Positions 8,479 through 17,261 of a stretch of 64,000 bases of DNA are shown here, piece by piece; positions within the stretch are counted from its first letter, which is position 1; each line of letters begins with the position of its first letter. This DNA is from Variovorax davisae (lineage in GTDB: Bacteria > Pseudomonadota > Gammaproteobacteria > Burkholderiales > Burkholderiaceae_C): NCBI RefSeq assembly GCF_030316845.1, contig NZ_JASZYS010000003.1, positions 496,001 to 560,000 of the forward strand, in the 5' to 3' direction. The notes beneath the pieces are model-generated. The model worked only from the letters and a program-made list of their open reading frames with translations, made no database searches and was not told the origin of the DNA. The position numbers were made by a program, and so were the translations under genes.

Positions 8479-9708
8479 ATGAACTCCATTCCAATCGATG
8501 CTTCGCCGTCTGATGCCGGCGTCCAACCCCTTCGCGGCGTGCGCGTCGTGGAATTCGCCCACTGGATGGCCGGCCCGCTCACGAGCGGCCTGCTTGCCGA
8601 CTGGGGCGCGGACGTCGTCAAGGTGGAGCCGCCTGGCGGAGAGCCCATGCGGACGATCTTCTCCAAGATGGGTGCTCGTGCCGGCACCCCCAACGGCGCA
8701 TTCACGCTGGCCAATCGGGGCAAGCGCTCGGTCGAGATCGACATCAAGACGCCCGAAGGCCGAGAGGCATTCGATCGGCTGCTCGCGCGGGCCGACGTGC
8801 TGGTGAGCAATCTGCGGCCGGAGGCGCTGCAACGCCTTGACCTCGGTGCTGCCGAGGTGCGCGAGCGTCATCCGCACCTGGTGTATTGCACGGTGAGCGC
8901 GTACGGGTGGGGTGGCCCGGACCAGGATCGGCCCGGCTACGACATCGCGGCCTTCTTCGGCCGTACTGGGATCGCCCACGAGATCACCACCGCCGGCACC
9001 GCACCTCCTGCCCTGCTGCAGGGCATTGGCGATGCCTTCACGGCAATGGCTGCCGCGAGTGGCATCCTGGCAGCGCTGATGGAGCGCCAGCAGACCGGCA
9101 GAGGGCGGTTCGTCGAAGCCTCGCTCATGCGCACCGGCATGTGGGCGCTCGGTGGCGAATTGGGCCAGCAGGCGTTGGGTGGTCATCCCAGGCCGCCGCG
9201 GCCGCGCGAGACCTCTCGCACGCCGATGTACAACTCCTATCGTTGTGCCGATGGTCGCTGGTTCTTCCTGGTCGGTGTGGAGGCCAAGCGGCACCTGCCG
9301 TCCGTCTTGCGCGCGATCGGCCGCGCCGATCTCGTCGAGGACGATCGCTTTCGAGACGCTCGCACGATTGCCACCCACAGCCTCGACTTGATCCGCCTCT
9401 TCGATGAGGCCTTCGGCGCGCAACCGCTGGTCCACTGGGCGCGGCAACTCGATGCCCACGAGGTCTGGTGGGCGCCGGTGCAGACGCCGGCCGACCTGAT
9501 GGAGGATGCGCAGGCGCAGGCCATCGGGGCCTGGGTCGAGGTGGAAGGCAGCAAGTCGGTGGATGCGCCAGTGCGCTTCGACTTCACCGCGCGCGGTGGC
9601 GTGCGGCCGCCGCCCGCGACGGGCCAGCATACGGCCGAAGTGCTGGGCGAGCTCGGCTTCTCAGACGAGCAAATCCGGCAGCTTCAGGCAGCCGCATCGC
9701 AGGAGTAA
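8479..9708 (+). CDS. Family III (CaiB/Frc-type) CoA-transferase
   Basis: A 409-aa class III CoA-transferase that would move CoA between carboxylic acids. The N-terminus LRGVRVVEFAHWMAGPLTSGLLADWGADVVKVE is characteristic, and Asp155 in RPGYD is the expected nucleophile. Length is usual. The start at 8479 is the in-frame ATG; an ATG at 8471 is followed by a stop within three codons. It is followed after 5 bp by an acyl-CoA ligase, giving two routes to the CoA thioester in one operon. Confidence 0.88.
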   Translation: MNSIPIDASPSDAGVQPLRGVRVVEFAHWMAGPLTSGLLADWGADVVKVEPPGGEPMRTIFSKMGARAGTPNGAFTLANRGKRSVEIDIKTPEGREAFDRLLARADVLVSNLRPEALQRLDLGAAEVRERHPHLVYCTVSAYGWGGPDQDRPGYDIAAFFGRTGIAHEITTAGTAPPALLQGIGDAFTAMAAASGILAALMERQQTGRGRFVEASLMRTGMWALGGELGQQALGGHPRPPRPRETSRTPMYNSYRCADGRWFFLVGVEAKRHLPSVLRAIGRADLVEDDRFRDARTIATHSLDLIRLFDEAFGAQPLVHWARQLDAHEVWWAPVQTPADLMEDAQAQAIGAWVEVEGSKSVDAPVRFDFTARGGVRPPPATGQHTAEVLGELGFSDEQIRQLQAAASQE

Positions 9709-9713
9709 TCAGC

Positions 9714-11309
9714 ATGCACGCGACGCTTATGTCCCGCACTTGGGGCCGCGAGATCACCACGACGGTGGTGAACGGTTACCCTTGCCGGGTCTACCAGGAT
9801 CGGCCGCGCTCGGTGGCGGCGTTGCTGCAGGACGCCAGCCGCTGGTGCGGACGCACCTTTGCCGTGGAGGGAGGGCGTCGTCTCAGCTTCGACGATTTCG
9901 CCCATGCCGTCGGCCGGGTGGCTTCGCACCTCGAGGCACGCGGCGTGCGTCGCGGCGACCGGGTCATCCTCCTTGCCTACAACAGCCTCGAATGGCTGGC
10001 TGCCTTCTGGGCACTGCAGTCACTGGGCGCAGTGACGGTACTCGCCAACGCCTGGTGGAGCCCCGCCGAGATCGCCGAGGGCTTGGCGGATGTCTCACCG
10101 GCGGCCGTGGTCGCGGACCAGTTGGCGAAGCGCGGGTTGCAGGGTCGTGCCGATGCCATCGACCTGCAAGAGCTGCGAGCAGTGGTGGACGCAACCGATG
10201 TGCCGGAGCCCCGGACGCTGCCCTTGGTCGATGAGGATGAGGTGGCAATCATCATGTTCAGCTCAGGTACCTCGGGCCGTGCCAAGGGCGTGCTGATGTC
10301 GCATCGGGGCGTGGTGGCGAACATCCAGAATCTGCTGGCGTTGACCGGCCGTATGCCGCACGAACTGCCGCCTGACAGCCAAGGCACGGTGAGCCTGCTG
10401 ACGGTGCCGTTGTTCCATTTGGCGGGCATCCAGACCAGTTTTTCGACGCTGCTGTCGGGCGGCACCCTGGTGCTCCTGCAGGGTCGATTCGACCCCGGAG
10501 CCGTCCTGCGCCTCATTGAAAGCGAGCGCGTGCGCGTCTGGGGCAGCATTCCGACCATGGTGTCGCGCGTGCTCGAGTATCCGGAGCTGGACCAGTACGA
10601 CACCTCCAGCCTGCGCTCGATTCCGATGGGCGGCGCGGCCATTTCGCCCGAGCTGCGGCAGAAGGTGCAGCGTGCCTTTCCGGGGGTCAAGAAGAGCGTG
10701 GGCAGCCTCTTCGGATCCACCGAAGCAGGTGGTGTGCTCGCGGCCGGATCGGCGGACGATCTGCAGGGCCGCTCCGGCTGCGTGGGCAAGCCACTGCCGG
10801 TCGTGGAGCTGCGAATCCGCCATCCCGACGCGAACGGCGTAGGCGAGATCCTGGCGCGCACGCCGACCGCGACGCTGGGTTGCTGGGGCGACCCGTCGCC
10901 CACCACCGACGTGGACGGCTGGGTGGCGACCGGCGACCTCGGCCGCATCGAGGACGGGTACCTGATCCTGAGCGGCCGCTCCAAGGACATCGTGATCCGG
11001 GCAGGGGAGAACGTGGCGTGCGCGCACGTCGAGCAATGTCTGCAACGGCACCCCGCCGTGGTCGAGGTTGCCGTCCTGCCGCTTCCGCATGCCGACCTCG
11101 GCGAGGAAGTCGCCGCCGTGGTGGTGCTTCGGGCTGGCGCAGCGGTGACCGAACAGGAGCTGGAGGCGCACGCCAGCGCATCGCTGGGCAGGTTCCAGGT
11201 GCCTTCGAGCTGGTGGCTGCGCGCGGAGCCGCTGCCCACCAACGCGTCGGGCAAGATCGCCAAGCGCGAACTGCTTGCGCTGTGGACGGCGCGCGAGCGG
11301 ACGAGCTAG
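9714..11309 (+). CDS. AMP-binding acyl-CoA ligase
   Basis: A 531-aa adenylate-forming ligase converting an acid, CoA and ATP to acyl-CoA. The P-loop is seen as FSSGTSGRAKGVLMSHRG, followed by GSLFGSTEAGG and the C-terminal hinge SGRSKDIVIRAGENV and ASGKIAKREL (catalytic Lys). AGGAG overlaps the end of the CoA-transferase and serves the start at 9714. The gene ends 1 bp from the stop of the convergent PaaX-like gene, leaving no room for a terminator between them. Substrate not determinable. Confidence 0.87.
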   Translation: MHATLMSRTWGREITTTVVNGYPCRVYQDRPRSVAALLQDASRWCGRTFAVEGGRRLSFDDFAHAVGRVASHLEARGVRRGDRVILLAYNSLEWLAAFWALQSLGAVTVLANAWWSPAEIAEGLADVSPAAVVADQLAKRGLQGRADAIDLQELRAVVDATDVPEPRTLPLVDEDEVAIIMFSSGTSGRAKGVLMSHRGVVANIQNLLALTGRMPHELPPDSQGTVSLLTVPLFHLAGIQTSFSTLLSGGTLVLLQGRFDPGAVLRLIESERVRVWGSIPTMVSRVLEYPELDQYDTSSLRSIPMGGAAISPELRQKVQRAFPGVKKSVGSLFGSTEAGGVLAAGSADDLQGRSGCVGKPLPVVELRIRHPDANGVGEILARTPTATLGCWGDPSPTTDVDGWVATGDLGRIEDGYLILSGRSKDIVIRAGENVACAHVEQCLQRHPAVVEVAVLPLPHADLGEEVAAVVVLRAGAAVTEQELEAHASASLGRFQVPSSWWLRAEPLPTNASGKIAKRELLALWTARERTS

Positions 11310-11310
11310 C

Positions 11311-12141
11311 TCAGGCGCTTTCGCATAGCTTGCGCCAGTGCGCATGCGCCTGGTCGCGCCAGCGCATGCGCAGTTCTTCCAGCCGGCGGGTGACGCGCTC
11401 GCCGTCCCAGCCGCGCGGCAGCAGCTTGGCCGGCAGGCCGGGGTCCACGCCGGGCAGCCGTTGCAGTTCGTTCACCAGCTGCACGTGGGCCACGAACACG
11501 TTCTCCTCACTGCGCGGCCGCAAGGCCGAGAATCGGTCTTCCAGCTCGCGGTAATGCGCCGCCAGCGCATCCAGGTCCCAGGCCTGGGCGACAAGCTCGG
11601 CATGCCCGATGCCGAAGGCCATGCCTCGCGCCTGGAAGGCGATCGTGTGGGCGGCCAGCTCGAGTTCCGCCACCTTTGCTTCGGCCGCCTTGGCGCGATC
11701 CTCGTGGGGGCAGATCCACAAACCCGGCGTCGGGCTGCCGAATCCAAGCCAGCTGAGCGCCCGGTACAGCCGCAGCCGGTCGGAACGGCGGGTTTCCGGC
11801 AGGGTGATGTGCAGCAGCACCCAGGTGCCGGGCCAGTCCTGTGCGGCCTGGCGCAGTGATCGGACCCGGCGGGATCCCTCGGTGATCAACGAGGTCGAAG
11901 CCGGCGCGAGTTGCCACCACGCCTTGCGGCCGTCCCGGCCGCCTTCGATCCAGCCGGCGGCGGCCGCTCGCGCGAGCGTCTGGCGTACCGCCTTCTCGGC
12001 GACGCCAACGGCGGCGAACGCCTGCAGCAGCGCGGAAGTCCAGATCGGTTCGGTCGAGGGATGGACGAATTCACCCAGCAGCGTGAGCAGCAGGGATCGG
12101 GCGCTGGCGGCGGGGGCGGGAGCGGGTGTCGGGGAGGGCAT
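11311..12141 (-). CDS. PaaX-family transcriptional regulator
   Basis: A 276-aa regulator of the PaaX type, whose founding member represses phenylacetate catabolism and responds to phenylacetyl-CoA. Visible are the N-terminal winged-helix region (LLLTLLGEFVHPSTEPIW, then AEKAVRQTLARAAAAGWIE), the central PGTWVLLHITLPETRRSDR region and PGLWICPHEDRA. The start ATG overlaps the thioesterase stop by ATGA, so the two are co-translated. No paa genes are in the window; it probably senses the CoA thioester made by the neighbouring enzymes. Confidence 0.85.
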   Translation of the reverse strand: MPSPTPAPAPAASARSLLLTLLGEFVHPSTEPIWTSALLQAFAAVGVAEKAVRQTLARAAAAGWIEGGRDGRKAWWQLAPASTSLITEGSRRVRSLRQAAQDWPGTWVLLHITLPETRRSDRLRLYRALSWLGFGSPTPGLWICPHEDRAKAAEAKVAELELAAHTIAFQARGMAFGIGHAELVAQAWDLDALAAHYRELEDRFSALRPRSEENVFVAHVQLVNELQRLPGVDPGLPAKLLPRGWDGERVTRRLEELRMRWRDQAHAHWRKLCESA

Positions 12142-12530
12142 CAGGGCGCCGCCTTGCCCCGGATCGCGAAGGTGCCCGTCGCCGCCGCGATCAATGCGTC
12201 GTCGACGAAAACCCTGCATTGCAGGCTGGCGATGGTGCGGCCCTTGTGCACGATCTCGCTCTCGGAAACCATCGTCTTGCCCACGCCCGCCCGAAAGTAG
12301 CTCATCTTCGTCTCGACGGTGACGCAGGTCTGCGTCGGCTCCAGCAGCGAACGCAAGGCAGCGCCCATGCAGGTGTCGGCCAGGGTGAACGTCAAGCCGC
12401 CATGGGCGGCGCCGTGCGAATTGAGGTGCTCCGGCCGCAGCGCCACCGACCCGCGGCTGCGGCCATCTCGTGCCGGGTCGAGCGTCACGCCGGTCAGTCG
12501 GGCGAAGGGAATTTCCGAGGTCGTGGTCAT
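12141..12530 (-). CDS. PaaI-like hotdog-fold thioesterase
   Basis: A 129-aa hotdog thioesterase related to PaaI/YdiI, hydrolysing acyl-CoA to free acid and CoA, possibly to rescue trapped CoA. Visible are HLNSHGAAHGGLTFTLADT, the helix-N-cap and active-site region of this family, and VTVETKMSYFRAGVGK. The frame starts at 12530 and its stop overlaps the PaaX-like start. It is divergent from the GntR regulator gene with a 109-bp spacer. Confidence 0.82.
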   Translation of the reverse strand: MTTTSEIPFARLTGVTLDPARDGRSRGSVALRPEHLNSHGAAHGGLTFTLADTCMGAALRSLLEPTQTCVTVETKMSYFRAGVGKTMVSESEIVHKGRTIASLQCRVFVDDALIAAATGTFAIRGKAAP

Positions 12531-12639
12531 GCGGCATGCGCTCCGGTGTGCGGCATCAGATGATACACATCGAAGGCGTTGGGATCGGCTTGTGTAGCGC
12601 TAGCGGTGCGGTGGTCCAGAGTTGGCATACGATGAGCCC
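12531..12639. promoter_or_regulatory. Divergent promoter region, thioesterase / GntR
   Basis: The spacer between divergent starts holds TGATACACA near 12557, similar to TGATACAAC in the 8403-8478 spacer, and a CGCTAGCG self-complementary octamer near 12600. The TGGGT-N-ACCCA palindrome found before 13535 is not present here. Confidence 0.3.
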
Positions 12640-13464
12640 ATGCAAGCAGCGACCACACCGACCCGCACGGCAACACCTCGTGGGGGGCGCGCCGTTTCTT
12701 TCGATCGCGTGGAGGGGGCGCGCCCGGCCGACGGCATCCAGTCGCAGATCCGCGCCGCAGTCTCCTCGCAGCGTCTGGGGGCGGGCGACCGCCTGCCGTC
12801 GGAACGCGAATTGGCGGAGCAGTTCGGTGTCAGCCGCAACTCGGTGCGCCAGGCCCTGCGCTCGCTGGTCGACAGCGGATTGCTCGAGATGAAGAAGGGC
12901 GCTGCCGGGGGCGCGTTCATACGCAAAGGCGGCGGCGATGCCGTCCGGGCGGGGCTCGTCGACCTCTACTCGCTGGGCACGATCCAGCCCTCGCATCTGA
13001 CGGAGACGCGCATCCTCATCGGCGTGGAGGTGGTCCGGCTGGCCTGCGAGCGCGGCACCGACGAGGAATTCGATGCGCTCGAACGCAACGTGGAGGCGGC
13101 GGAGGAGGCCGTGAGAGCGGGCGACGAGCCCCAGCGCACACGGATCAACCTCGAGTTCTACCGCTTGCTGGCGGCGATGACGCACAACCCGCTGCTGGAA
13201 ATCGTCACCGATTCGGTCATGGCGATCACGCAGAAGTTCGTGGAGGATTTCCTGCGCACGTCCACGCCGACCGTGATGCCCTTCCGCCACAAACTGCTGG
13301 CGGAGTTGAGAGCGCGCGACGCCGATGCGGCCGCCAAACGCATGCTCGAACACCTGCTGGGCCTTCAAGAAATCTACCTCGAAGAAGCCGGCAAGCGCGC
13401 TGGCGAGGACAGGCCGGCACGCAAGACGCCGGCGCCCGCCCGACGGCGCTCGAGCACCTCGTAG
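12640..13464 (+). CDS. GntR-family (FadR/FCD-type) transcriptional regulator
   Basis: A 274-aa regulator with an N-terminal winged helix-turn-helix (RLPSERELAEQFGVSRNSV, then QALRSLVDSGLLEMKKG) and a C-terminal all-helical FCD ligand domain (LTETRILIGVEVVRLAC; FRHKLLAEL with metal-site-type His). The ATG at 12640 is preferred over a TTG at 12622. The C-terminus is a basic Ala/Pro/Arg tail. FadR-type GntR proteins usually bind near-palindromes with GT...AC cores, and exactly such a site, duplicated, lies before the next gene, so it probably controls the 13535-19947 operon. Confidence 0.87.
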   Translation: MQAATTPTRTATPRGGRAVSFDRVEGARPADGIQSQIRAAVSSQRLGAGDRLPSERELAEQFGVSRNSVRQALRSLVDSGLLEMKKGAAGGAFIRKGGGDAVRAGLVDLYSLGTIQPSHLTETRILIGVEVVRLACERGTDEEFDALERNVEAAEEAVRAGDEPQRTRINLEFYRLLAAMTHNPLLEIVTDSVMAITQKFVEDFLRTSTPTVMPFRHKLLAELRARDADAAAKRMLEHLLGLQEIYLEEAGKRAGEDRPARKTPAPARRRSSTS

Positions 13465-13465
13465 C

Positions 13466-13492
13466 GGCAATCCGCTTGACAAGCGGATCGCC
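13466..13492. promoter_or_regulatory. Palindrome over the -35 element
   Basis: ATCCGCTTG and CAAGCGGAT pair perfectly around a central A (13470-13488), and GGC/GCC extends the symmetry after one mismatch. The -35 hexamer TTGACA (13476-13481) lies in its centre. It could be an operator or a hairpin at the end of the GntR message; there is no T-tract. Confidence 0.55.
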
Positions 13493-13504
13493 GCTGAGTA
13501 CATT
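13476..13504 (+). promoter_or_regulatory. Sigma-70-type promoter
   Basis: TTGACA, a 17-bp spacer, then TACATT: a consensus -35, ideal spacing and a good -10. Transcription would begin within the palindromic operator immediately downstream and drive the ligase-Bug-kinase operon to 19947. Confidence 0.65.
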
Positions 13505-13533
13505 GGGTCACCCAAATAAATGGGTGACCCAAT
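13502..13533. promoter_or_regulatory. Tandem FadR-like palindromic operator
   Basis: TGGGTCACCCA (13504-13514) and TGGGTGACCCA (13521-13531) are each near-palindromes and are reverse complements of each other, giving 13-bp arms ATTGGGTCACCCA around an AATAAA spacer. Centres are 17 bp apart. The site starts at the -10 and ends 1 bp before the ligase ATG, so a bound repressor would cover the transcription start and the ribosome binding region. It fits the GT-x-AC core style of FadR-type GntR regulators, one of which is encoded just upstream. Confidence 0.7.
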
Positions 13534-13534
13534 A

Positions 13535-15189
13535 ATGACGCTCGACATTCGCCTGACCACCTCCCACTGGGCCGCTGTGCCCGGCGATCCCTTGCTGGAC
13601 ATGAGCTTTGGCGATCTGTTGCGCCGCCTCGCGCACGAGGTTCCCGACCGTTGCGGCCTCGTCGAGGCGAGCGAAGGCGTCGTGCCGCGCCGCTGGTCCT
13701 ACGCCGACCTTCTGGCATCGGCCGAGCTGGTCGCCCGCGCGCTGCTGCGCCGATTCACTGTCGGCGAACGGATCGCAGTCTAGTCTGGGCCCCCAATTGC
13801 GCCGAGTGGATCCTCCTGCAACATGGCGCAAGCCTGGCGGGCCTGGTGCTGGTCACAGTGAACCCCGCCTACCTGAAGGAGGAACTGCGGCACGTATTGG
13901 CCGCCTCCGGCGCCGCCGGCATCTTCCACAGCGACGGCTACCGTGGGACCGATATGGGCGAGGTCGTGCGCCAACTGCGTGGTGAATTGCCGCAGCTGCG
14001 CGAATCGACGGCGTTCTCTGCATGGGACGCCTTCCTGGCCACCAGTGACTCCACCATCTTGCTGCCTGACGTGCAGCCCTCGGACACCGCGCAGATCCAG
14101 TTCACCTCCGGGACGACGGGCAAGCCCAAAGGCGCGCGGCTGCACCACCGCGGCCTTGTCAACGCTTCCCGCTTCGCGGCGCAGCGCGCCGAGTTTCCCG
14201 ACGGCGGAGTCTGGGCCACCGCGATGCCGCTGTTCCACGTCGGCGGCTGCGCCGGCAGCCAGCTCGGGGCGATGACCTCGCGCGGAACATTCGTTCTGCA
14301 GACGGCCTTCGAACCGGGCGGCATGCTGTCGATCATCGAGAGCGAACGGGTGAATCACCTGCACGCCGTGCCCGCCATGGTGCTGAGAATCCTGGAACAT
14401 CCGGCTCTGCCGGCGCGTGACGGGTCCTCGCTGCGCACGCTGATGAGCGGCGGCTCGCAGGTACCCGCCAGTCTGGTCGAACGGGCCCGGCGCGAGCTCG
14501 GCTGTCGCTTCACCATCACCTTCGGCCAGACCGAACTCTGCGGCGTGGTCAGCCAGACCTATCCCGGCGACAGCCTGGAGCGCCAAACCTCCACCATCGG
14601 CCAGCCGGCACCCTGGATGGAAGTGAAGGTCGCCGACCCGGATTCCGGCATGCCGCGGCCACTGGGCGAGACCGGCGAGATCTGGGCCCGCGGCTACCAG
14701 GTGATGCACAGCTACTACAACTTGGCGTCAGACATGGAACCGGCCATCACGGCGGACGGCTGGTTGCGCACCGGCGACCTCGCGTCCATGGACAGCGCCG
14801 GCTACCTGCGCGTCACCGGCCGGCTGAAGGATTGCATCATCCGCGGCGGCGAGAACATTTATCCGCGCGAGATCGAGGATGCCCTGCTGATGCATCCCGC
14901 GGTCCACGAGGTCAGCGTCGTGGGCCTGTCCGATCCCCAATGGGGCGAGATCGTCGCTGCCGCGCTGCGCCTGCGCACGGGCATGACGCCGCCCACGACG
15001 CTCGAATTGCACCACCATTGCAGATCGCGCCTCGCAGCCTACAAGACACCTGCGGCCTGGTTCTACGTGGAGGATTTTCCGACCACCGCCTCTGGAAAGG
15101 TGCAGAAGTTCGCGCTGAAGGAACAGATGAAGAGCGGCGCCCTCACGCCCCAGCCCTTCAAGAAGCCCGAACGCCTCAAGGCGAACTGA
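13535..15189 (+). pseudogene. AMP-binding acyl-CoA ligase, frameshifted by a 5-bp duplication
   Basis: An adenylate-forming ligase that would be 549 aa if intact. The first frame runs to ERIAV and hits TAG at 13781; the rest (WAPNCAEWILLQHG onward) continues in another frame to 15189 with FTSGTTGKPKGARLHH, TFGQTELCGV, RLKDCIIRGGENIYP and the catalytic-Lys ASGKVQKFAL. The break is a perfect tandem copy of AGTCT (13777-13786); removing one copy restores the frame. The rest is undamaged, so this is a recent mutation, slippage, or an assembly error. First gene of the GntR-operator-controlled operon. Confidence 0.85.
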
Positions 15190-15229
15190 CCTGCGGGCGA
15201 CGGCATCCTCGAAAAATACGGAGACACGC

Positions 15230-16219
15230 ATGATCACGACCACCAACCTTCGAACCATCGGCGCCGCAATCGCATGTGCCGCGACCCTCTTCGCCGCGGC
15301 GCCGGTCGCTGCCCAGTTTCCGACCGGCGACAAGATCAGCATCGTGGTTCCCTATTCCCCGGGCAACGGCCTGGATCTGCTCGGTCGGGAATTCTCCGAG
15401 ATCCTTCAGGGGCAGATGAACAAGGCTGTCATCGTCGAGAACCGCGAAGGCGCGGCGGGCGTGATCGGCACACAGTTCGCCATGCGCGCGCAGCCAAACG
15501 GCCAGACTCTGCTGTTCACGGCCAACCCGCCTTTCGTCACTTCGCCTTTCACGTTCGAGAAGCCGCCCTACGACGCATTGACTTCGTTCACGCCCGTGGC
15601 GCGGGTCGGCTCGGTACCCCTGGTGCTCGTGACATCGAGCAAATCGTCGATACGCGATCTCGAGCAGTTGAAGGCCTTCGTTCGCAAGGACCCGAAGGCG
15701 GCGAGCTACGCATCGGCCGGTGCGGGTTCGCCGGGCCAGATCTTTGGCGAACTTCTCAATCAGGCGGCCGGGCTTCAACTGGAGGAGATTCGATACAAGG
15801 CCACCGGCCAGGCCCTGACGGACGTGATCTCCGGCAATGTGCTAGTGAGCCTCGTGTCCGTCACGGCCGCGGCCCAGCACATCCGAAGCGGGACGCTGAC
15901 GGCACTGGCGGTGGGTTCACGGCAACGGTTGCCGGACTTCAAGGACGTGCCTACCTTGGCCGAGGCCTTGGGACAGAAGGACTTCGAAGCGGGCGTCTGG
16001 TATGGGTTCTTCGCACCGGCAGGAACGCCCCCCGACAAGGTGCAAGGCATGTACGCGGAAATTGCCAAGGCGGCCGGCTCCAAACGCATGACGGCGTTCA
16101 TGACCCGGCAGTACATGGTACCGGAGCTGCTGAAACCCGACGAGTTTGCGCAGGCATTGAGGCGCGACGCGGACACAGCCCGCAGTCTCAGCCGCCTCTC
16201 GCTGAACAAGAGCAAGTAG
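15230..16219 (+). CDS. Bug/TctC-family periplasmic binding protein
   Basis: A 329-aa extracytoplasmic solute-binding receptor of the Bug (TctC) family. It has an N-terminal signal peptide (hydrophobic AAIACAATLFAAAPVAAQ, cleavage near residue 29), then the family pattern IVVPYSPGNGLDLLGREF, VIVENREGAAGVIGT and PNGQTLLFTANPPF. The usual Asp after GG is here NGLD, fitting ligand variation. Such proteins normally feed a TctAB transporter, which is absent here. It is 40 bp after the ligase and shares the ANPPFVT segment with the Bug gene at 18985, so the two look like paralogues in one operon. Confidence 0.9.
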   Translation: MITTTNLRTIGAAIACAATLFAAAPVAAQFPTGDKISIVVPYSPGNGLDLLGREFSEILQGQMNKAVIVENREGAAGVIGTQFAMRAQPNGQTLLFTANPPFVTSPFTFEKPPYDALTSFTPVARVGSVPLVLVTSSKSSIRDLEQLKAFVRKDPKAASYASAGAGSPGQIFGELLNQAAGLQLEEIRYKATGQALTDVISGNVLVSLVSVTAAAQHIRSGTLTALAVGSRQRLPDFKDVPTLAEALGQKDFEAGVWYGFFAPAGTPPDKVQGMYAEIAKAAGSKRMTAFMTRQYMVPELLKPDEFAQALRRDADTARSLSRLSLNKSK

Positions 16220-16277
16220 GGATCGAGCAGGCTCCCTGCGTTTGGGGCAGGGCCTCCCGCCTTTTGGAGAAACATCG

Positions 16278-17261
16278 ATGATCAAGTCGTCTGATACCGA
16301 ATTCCACCGCTTCGACCCGAGCGACCGTCTTTGGACCGAAACCACGTATCTCGCCTTCAATGTGCCCGAGGCCGCACTGCACGGCACGCTGTACGTGCTG
16401 GCCCGGCCCAATATGGGCGTGGCGATGTCGTCGGTCGTCATCGCACGCGGCGTTCGACGCCGCCCCCATGAGGTGGACTTCTGTGATCCGCAGATCCACT
16501 TGCCATGTCCTGAGTCCTATGCGCGCTTCACGCTCGCCAATGGCCTGTCAGTGGAGGCCGAGAGCCTGACGGACTGGCGCTTTGCCTACGAGCACAAACT
16601 GAAGGCTTGCAGTTTCGAACTGAGCTTGCGCGGAATGCACCATCCCTTTGATCCGACGGACCCTCGGGAGAACCCGGCGGCCGCCAAAGCGTCCCAGGTG
16701 TCCGATCCCCGTGTTGGCGACGCCTGGTCGCACGGGCACTTCGACCTCAAGGGTCGGATCCGCGGCGCGCTCACCCTGCGCGGCCAGCGCTACGAGGTGC
16801 ACTGCTACGAAGGCATGGACCGCAGCTGGGGCCCGCGCAACGAAACGCCCGACCGCGCAACGGCCTACATATCGGTCAATTGCGGTGAGGATATGTCGAT
16901 GTGGTTGACCATGACGCTTGACGTGTCGCCGGATGGCCACGCGCGCTACGAGAAGCTCAACTCGGGCTTCATCGTGGAACATGGCGTGGTCACGCCAGTG
17001 GTGGCAGCAACGGTGGAGGCCACCACGGTGGACATGCTCGCCATCAGCGACCGAATCCTGGCCGTGGATGCACGCGGGCGCAGTCATGAGTTCCTAGGCG
17101 CTGCCATCGGCACCCGACCGATGGGCTCCATCAATCCGTCCATCGCCGCCTTCGTCTCGCTGATGCGCTACCAGTACGCCGGTCGCGTCGGCCATGGCGG
17201 CCACGGCAAGCTCTTCGGCCTCAACTATCTCGCGCAACGCCTTGCGCGCTCCGACGCATGA
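16278..17261 (+). CDS. Uncharacterised lipocalin-like (AttH/CrtC-type) protein
   Basis: A 327-aa protein with no signal peptide. The pattern (a SHGHFDLKGRIRGALTLRGQRYEV strand region, then EGMDRSWGPRNE and AYISVNCGED) resembles the two-domain lipocalin-like proteins annotated as DUF7064/DUF7065, recalled from family knowledge and not searched. The conserved D-R-S-W-G-P-R segment would line the pocket. The start at 16278 follows GGAGAAA. It overlaps the kinase-like gene by ATGA. Relatives are found beside CoA-ligase and phosphotransferase genes; no reaction is known to me. Confidence 0.65.
   Translation: MIKSSDTEFHRFDPSDRLWTETTYLAFNVPEAALHGTLYVLARPNMGVAMSSVVIARGVRRRPHEVDFCDPQIHLPCPESYARFTLANGLSVEAESLTDWRFAYEHKLKACSFELSLRGMHHPFDPTDPRENPAAAKASQVSDPRVGDAWSHGHFDLKGRIRGALTLRGQRYEVHCYEGMDRSWGPRNETPDRATAYISVNCGEDMSMWLTMTLDVSPDGHARYEKLNSGFIVEHGVVTPVVAATVEATTVDMLAISDRILAVDARGRSHEFLGAAIGTRPMGSINPSIAAFVSLMRYQYAGRVGHGGHGKLFGLNYLAQRLARSDA

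Noticed and set aside
8347-9630. 427-aa minus-strand ORF
   Set aside because: Antisense to the CoA-transferase, low-complexity Arg/His/Ala composition and no motif.
9977-11263. 428-aa minus-strand ORF (and the 360-aa one at 10263-11345)
   Set aside because: Antisense to an acyl-CoA ligase with clear motifs; Ser/Arg/Thr-rich shadow.
13651-15189. 512-aa ORF as a complete ligase
   Set aside because: Its first 45 residues are out of frame with the family; the true N-terminus is in the 13535 frame, so the gene is frameshifted.
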